Shown here: piece by piece, positions 5,220 through 8,673 of the stretch
How positions within the stretch are numbered: the stretch's first letter is position 1
Layout: every line of letters starts with the position of its first letter
Notes under the pieces: model-generated
Told to the model about the DNA's origin: nothing
Seen by the model: the letters and a program-made list of their open reading frames with translations, nothing else
Databases searched by the model: none
From: Phycisphaerae bacterium
GTDB taxonomy: Bacteria > Planctomycetota > Phycisphaerae > Phycisphaerales > SM1A02
Assembly (NCBI GenBank): GCA_002591705.1
Contig: PAAB01000032.1
Span: 5,837-14,509 of the forward strand
Direction of reading: 5' to 3'
DNA length: 8,673 bases
Made by a program: the position numbers and the translations under genes

Positions 5220-6029
5220 TCAACCATGCTTGTACCAGTAATGCGGTAATTCTACATCTTTTTTATTCTCTACATTTTTTTTGTCTAATCTATGTGGTAA
5301 GCTACTAACTCTTAATAATTTATTTAATCTATCTTTTCTAAGAAAACTTATTTCTAGTAATCTAGGAAGCTCTAACCCTAAATAATTTAAAGGTTCCAAT
5401 ACATTATTTGGACGTATATGAACAATATAAAAATGTTCTAATATCTTATCAAAAACTGCCTTAATTTGTTTAAAACCATCTGGATGCAATAAATTATTTA
5501 AAGAATGAAATTCTATTATCATAATTCTAAATTTTTGTAATAAATTTTCTTCTAGATCAAGAAGCACTTGATACTCAGCTCCTTCAATATCCATTTGCAA
5601 AATAAATTCTTCTTTTTTCTCATATTCACTATTTTTCTTAATCCAAGTGTTTATATTTATATTTTTTTCGTCATTTTTAATATCTAAATATTTTTTTTCA
5701 AATGTAAAAAGTTCATTCTCCAAAGGAAGTTTATTAATGGAATAATCTAATAAATAAGATGGTATTTTTTTCAGTGCTAAATCAGTTTCAAAGCTTACAT
5801 TCAAATCTACTCCTGGAGAAAAACAAGCACTTATATTTTTTAAATCGTCTGGAACTAAATAACCACCGTCATTATTAGAACCAACTCTTATTAAGTTTGT
5901 TTGAAAAACTTTAATATTTTTTAAAAAATTTAAAATATTTTCTTTTTTTTCAATTTTATGAATAAACAAATTATTGTTTATTAAAAAATTACTTATGATT
6001 TCTTGTTCTTCCAGAGATTTGTATGTCAT
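5220..6029 (-). CDS. FkbM-like SAM-dependent methyltransferase (2)
   Basis: 269 residues. Motifs are LIRVGSNNDGGYLVPDDL (46-63), CFSPGVDLNVSFE (69-81) in the place of SAM motif I, LQMDIEGAEYQVL (144-156), which is the FkbM-type D-EG-E signature, and IMIIEFHSL (169-177). The NDGGYLVPDDL head belongs to a different FkbM-like subgroup from the methyltransferase on the other strand, so the pair is not a recent duplication. The C-terminal 50 residues are lysine-rich and end LPHYWYKHG. It starts two bases after the fliD stop, with no strong ribosome site, so it is probably translated by coupling from the fliC-fliD transcript. That position argues for a role in the filament, most simply methylating flagellin or its glycan; no substrate is visible. 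It is very AT-rich, with runs of eight T in the plus strand. Confidence 0.78.
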   Translation of the reverse strand: MTYKSLEEQEIISNFLINNNLFIHKIEKKENILNFLKNIKVFQTNLIRVGSNNDGGYLVPDDLKNISACFSPGVDLNVSFETDLALKKIPSYLLDYSINKLPLENELFTFEKKYLDIKNDEKNININTWIKKNSEYEKKEEFILQMDIEGAEYQVLLDLEENLLQKFRIMIIEFHSLNNLLHPDGFKQIKAVFDKILEHFYIVHIRPNNVLEPLNYLGLELPRLLEISFLRKDRLNKLLRVSSLPHRLDKKNVENKKDVELPHYWYKHG

Positions 6030-6031
6030 TA

Positions 6032-7684
6032 TTAATCATTCTTCTCTAACATTTTAGTTATCATATCACCAGTATCTTTTAATCCTGCTACAATCCCTTC
6101 CATGGCCGAGTATTGTAAAGCGTATCTTTGTGTGAGTTTTTCTATTCTTGAATCTAGTTTTAATTGTCTGTCAGGAATTTCACCTAACTCATCTCTAAGA
6201 TTGGTTAATCTATTTTCAATATCACCATTAAATGTCAATAATTCGCCTATAGATTTATCAATTTTAGATAATAGACTATTTCCAAAATATATATTAGCAC
6301 TAGTAATATTAGTATCTGAAATATTTAATTTCATACCATTTGTGTCTCCTGATCCAGATGAATAGACACTTCCACTTTGAGATAAAGTGACACCTGCAAG
6401 AGTATAATCCGAACCTGATTTTGCTAGTGCATAAGTTCCAGCCACTGTGTCTTTAGACAATCCTGTAACAGTTACTGACGAATTATCTGTTGAAAGAACA
6501 TTGGTAAAAAAGGAATTAACAACATTAGAATTAGCCGTTATTGTATTTTTAAAAGTATTTTTATTAAATGTAATTGTTCCATCTCTTTGAGTTGTCATAC
6601 CTAAAAGAGACAGTGAATATGGCCCTCCTTCGTATCCTGGTATACTGGTAGAACTAAATTCTCTCAAGGTTCTTTGTATTCTTCTTACTGTTGAATCACT
6701 TACTAGTGGTCCTGAACTTGATAAGTCTGTCCCTGCTTGACTTAAAGCTTCTATATTTAAATACACATTATTATAAGCATCAGCAAATTCCTGCATATAT
6801 CCCTCTATAGTAGATGTATTTTCAGTTGCTGATATATTTATTGCTGATGAATTAGTTGCTAATAATTGCAAAGTATATCCTGCATATAAATTATTTATTG
6901 TATTACTAGACCTAGTCATACTAATTCCATCAATAGTAAAAGATGCATCTGCAGCTGCTACAGATTGAGTTAAAGTTTTATTTGTAGCATTATATTGAAA
7001 ATTATTTTTAAGCGCATCAGAACTGCTATTATCTGCAGTTACACTGATTGCATTCGCAACTCCTTGATTAGCTTTTAGTACTAAAACATAGTCAGAACCA
7101 TCATACATTATAGATGCAGTAAGATCTTTATCTCCATCAAGGTTAGAGTCAGATACCTCGTTATTTATTAAATCCCTTAGCTGTGCCAAAGTAGTAGTTG
7201 AAGTAGTATTTACCGTAAATGATGTTTTAGAACTATTCGCAGAAAAAGTATCGTTTGTAGAAGATGAAGTGCTATAAGTTCCAAAGGCTATAGTGAGTGA
7301 TCCTGAGCCTACAACTGATCCAGTACTGCTGACTGTACCACTAACTAAAGAGTGTGCTGAGGCCAAACCACTGACTACTAATGAAGCATTAATATCATCA
7401 TTATTTGTTGTTCCTGTGTTAGTAAATGTTGCTGTGTTTGTATTACTAGATGATCCTACGTGTGTTGCAGGTCCAACATCTTTTAAAGCTTGGCAGACTA
7501 ATTGAAAATTTTTAAGCTCACTTTTTACTATACCAAAAGCAGATATCTTACTTTCATATTCAGCTTCATCTTGTTCTATTTTCTCTTTTTCTGCTACAGT
7601 CTCAGCATCAACTATAGCTTTAATAATATCGGTATTATTTAGACCAGAACCTATTCCTATTTTCGATAGAACTTCAGTAGCCAT
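6032..7684 (-). CDS. fliD: FliD flagellar filament cap / hook-associated protein 2
   Basis: 550 residues. The N-terminus has the FliD signature IGIGSGLNNTDIIKAIVDAE (9-28) and a heptad-rich helix with KISAFGIVKSELKNFQ (46-61). The middle is Ser/Thr/Asn-rich beta structure with a flagellin hook IN motif (about 164-225, LAQLRDLIN). The C-terminal domain has SKIDKSIGELL, then a long coiled coil (about 485-550) with LTQRYALQYSAMEGIVAGL, the usual FliD ending. FliD forms the cap at the tip of the filament and folds exported flagellin into place; FliT is its chaperone, encoded 5 kb away on the same strand. The start is supported by AAGGA (7694-7698), nine bases upstream. It lies 24 bases after flagellin with no terminator between and 2 bases before the methyltransferase. 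Confidence 0.95.
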   Translation of the reverse strand: MATEVLSKIGIGSGLNNTDIIKAIVDAETVAEKEKIEQDEAEYESKISAFGIVKSELKNFQLVCQALKDVGPATHVGSSSNTNTATFTNTGTTNNDDINASLVVSGLASAHSLVSGTVSSTGSVVGSGSLTIAFGTYSTSSSTNDTFSANSSKTSFTVNTTSTTTLAQLRDLINNEVSDSNLDGDKDLTASIMYDGSDYVLVLKANQGVANAISVTADNSSSDALKNNFQYNATNKTLTQSVAAADASFTIDGISMTRSSNTINNLYAGYTLQLLATNSSAINISATENTSTIEGYMQEFADAYNNVYLNIEALSQAGTDLSSSGPLVSDSTVRRIQRTLREFSSTSIPGYEGGPYSLSLLGMTTQRDGTITFNKNTFKNTITANSNVVNSFFTNVLSTDNSSVTVTGLSKDTVAGTYALAKSGSDYTLAGVTLSQSGSVYSSGSGDTNGMKLNISDTNITSANIYFGNSLLSKIDKSIGELLTFNGDIENRLTNLRDELGEIPDRQLKLDSRIEKLTQRYALQYSAMEGIVAGLKDTGDMITKMLEKND

Positions 7685-7693
7685 AAGTTACTA

Positions 7694-7698
7694 TCCTT
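7694..7698 (-). promoter_or_regulatory. Ribosome binding site of fliD
   Basis: AAGGA lies nine bases before the ATG at 7684, in the 24-base gap after flagellin. The gap holds no hairpin or promoter, supporting fliC-fliD co-transcription. Confidence 0.55.
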
Positions 7699-7708
7699 TT
7701 CATTTTAT

Positions 7709-8673
7709 TTACTGAAACAAAGTTAAAACATTTTGCTGAATTCTTGAAGCTTGAGCTATCATTGCCATAGCACTCTGTTGTAATATTTGTGCTTTGCTCA
7801 ATTCAGTTGACTCTGCTGCTAAATCTGCATCTTCAATTCTTGACCTAGCATGACTAGTATTAGTTGATACATTAGTAAGATTATCTATGGCTTGCTCCAT
7901 TCTACTCATAAGAGCACCTAACTTTGCTCTTTCCATATGAATTGTATCCATTGCTTTGTCAACAACCTTCAATGAGTCTATTGCATCAGATCTTGTTCTT
8001 AAATTTATAGTAGCTACAGAATTTAATGTTGCACTCCCAGGTGAAGACTCAAACAAACCATCATCTCCATCACCATAAGCTGTGGTTGCAGTAAATGAAT
8101 GAGAAGAATGCATAATGACTTGTCCTGAGACAATAGCAGAGTCAGCATAACCTGCTGTTTTTCCACTTGAAGGACCATCATAAGAAGTATCAAACATCTC
8201 TGCTTCAGTTCCTGACAACCTTTCTGCGCCAGTTGAGTCAAAAAGTCTTGCATCCATTCCTGTAACTCTTAAAGCATGTGTAGCTGCATCCCCAACATCT
8301 GCAAAATCTAAATCTTGTAATTTAATGTCATAGCCTTCATCATTTGTTAAATATACAGTGTCTTTCGCAGCGCTTAGTGTTGCTACAATACCTGTTTCTG
8401 CAGAATATGCATTAATTTTATCTCTAAGATCAGATAAATCAGTATCTGCTGTACTTACGTTATTTTGTGCTAGAGTAACTCCTGCTGAGATGGTTCTACC
8501 TACAGTATTTTTACCAAATATTGTTAGAGATAATGTTGCTGAACCAGTCGCATCAGTTCTTAATCCCTGAATTTTTAAATTAGTAGAAGAAGTAGCTGAT
8601 ATACCAGTACTATCAAACTTATTATTAATTTTTTCCTCTATTTCTTTTGCGGTATCATTAGCTTCAACATTTA
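7709..8673 (-). CDS. fliC: Flagellin (FliC), N-terminus outside the window
   Basis: The frame is open to the window edge; 320 C-terminal residues are visible and no start is present (the Met at 8257 is internal). In order there are a DTAKEIEEKINNKF segment and a DLRDKINAYSAETGIVATLS hook IN motif (about 79-100), both typical of the variable outer domain; a Gly/Ser/Thr-rich stretch; then the conserved C-terminal D1/D0 coiled coil from INLRTRSDAIDSLKVVDKAM (222-241), through RMEQAIDNLTNVSTNTSHARSRIEDADLA to SRIQQNVLTLFQ. Flagellin is exported by the flagellar type III system and polymerises beneath the FliD cap; FliS binds this C-terminal region before export. The Ser/Thr-rich variable domain is where O-glycosylation occurs in other species. 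The outer domain is fairly large, suggesting a flagellin of roughly 450 residues or more. Confidence 0.95.
   Translation of the reverse strand, partial: NVEANDTAKEIEEKINNKFDSTGISATSSTNLKIQGLRTDATGSATLSLTIFGKNTVGRTISAGVTLAQNNVSTADTDLSDLRDKINAYSAETGIVATLSAAKDTVYLTNDEGYDIKLQDLDFADVGDAATHALRVTGMDARLFDSTGAERLSGTEAEMFDTSYDGPSSGKTAGYADSAIVSGQVIMHSSHSFTATTAYGDGDDGLFESSPGSATLNSVATINLRTRSDAIDSLKVVDKAMDTIHMERAKLGALMSRMEQAIDNLTNVSTNTSHARSRIEDADLAAESTELSKAQILQQSAMAMIAQASRIQQNVLTLFQ

Noticed and set aside
6354..7450. Repeat-like Ser/Thr codon runs in fliD
   Set aside because: Low-complexity protein composition typical of the FliD middle domain; no exact DNA repeat units are seen.
8023..8253. Alternative minus-strand frame within flagellin
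   Set aside because: Leucine/glutamine-rich product is an out-of-frame reading of the Ser/Thr-rich flagellin domain.
8255..8257. ATG at 8257 as the flagellin start, making a 182-residue flagellin
   Set aside because: The frame is open through 138 further codons to the window edge and these encode hook IN-type flagellin sequence; the Met is internal.

Overview
The window is a strongly AT-rich piece of a flagellar late-gene locus from a Gram-negative, polarly flagellated type of proteobacterium. The species cannot be fixed from the sequence. The clues are a FleQ/FlrA-type sigma-54 activator (GAFTGA loop, Fis-type HTH ending in an [10 protein letters not shown] motif), a flagellin, the filament cap FliD, FliS and FliT chaperones, and two good -24/-12 (sigma-54) promoter matches.

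Layout, left to right. (1) 1-858, plus strand: C-terminal two-thirds or so of a FleQ-like activator, cut by the window edge. A candidate terminator follows it and lies inside the end of the convergent fliT. (2) 862-1577, minus strand: fliS and fliT overlapping by ATGA, probably driven by a sigma-54 promoter at 1661-1676. (3) 1593-2279, plus strand: an unrecognised 113-residue protein whose 5' end carries that promoter, then a small HAD-type phosphatase starting directly after its stop codon. (4) 2268-4381, minus strand: a second fliS-like gene followed by a ClC chloride-transport protein with C-terminal CBS domains. (5) 4476-5195, plus strand: an FkbM-type methyltransferase with a second sigma-54 promoter match. 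(6) 5220-8673, minus strand: flagellin (5' end outside the window), fliD and a second, different FkbM-like methyltransferase, closely spaced and probably co-transcribed.

The underlying order fliC-fliD-fliS-fliT-fleQ is the one known from Pseudomonas-type polar flagellar clusters. Here about 4.4 kb of accessory genes (two methyltransferases, an extra FliS, a ClC protein, a HAD phosphatase and a small unknown protein) sits between fliD and fliS. The methyltransferases and possibly the phosphatase are plausible flagellin or surface-glycan modification genes. The ClC gene has no obvious link and may be a passenger. Its ClC core is unusual: both glutamates used for proton coupling and gating in the E. 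coli antiporter are replaced (Tyr118 and Val171).

The clearest new observations are the two sigma-54 promoters with the same GGCATA-N4-TTGCA core. One ties a methyltransferase to flagellar control, and the other lies inside the coding frame of an unknown gene. There is no rRNA, tRNA, CRISPR array or recognisable insertion sequence, and no gene-free stretch longer than about 95 bases.
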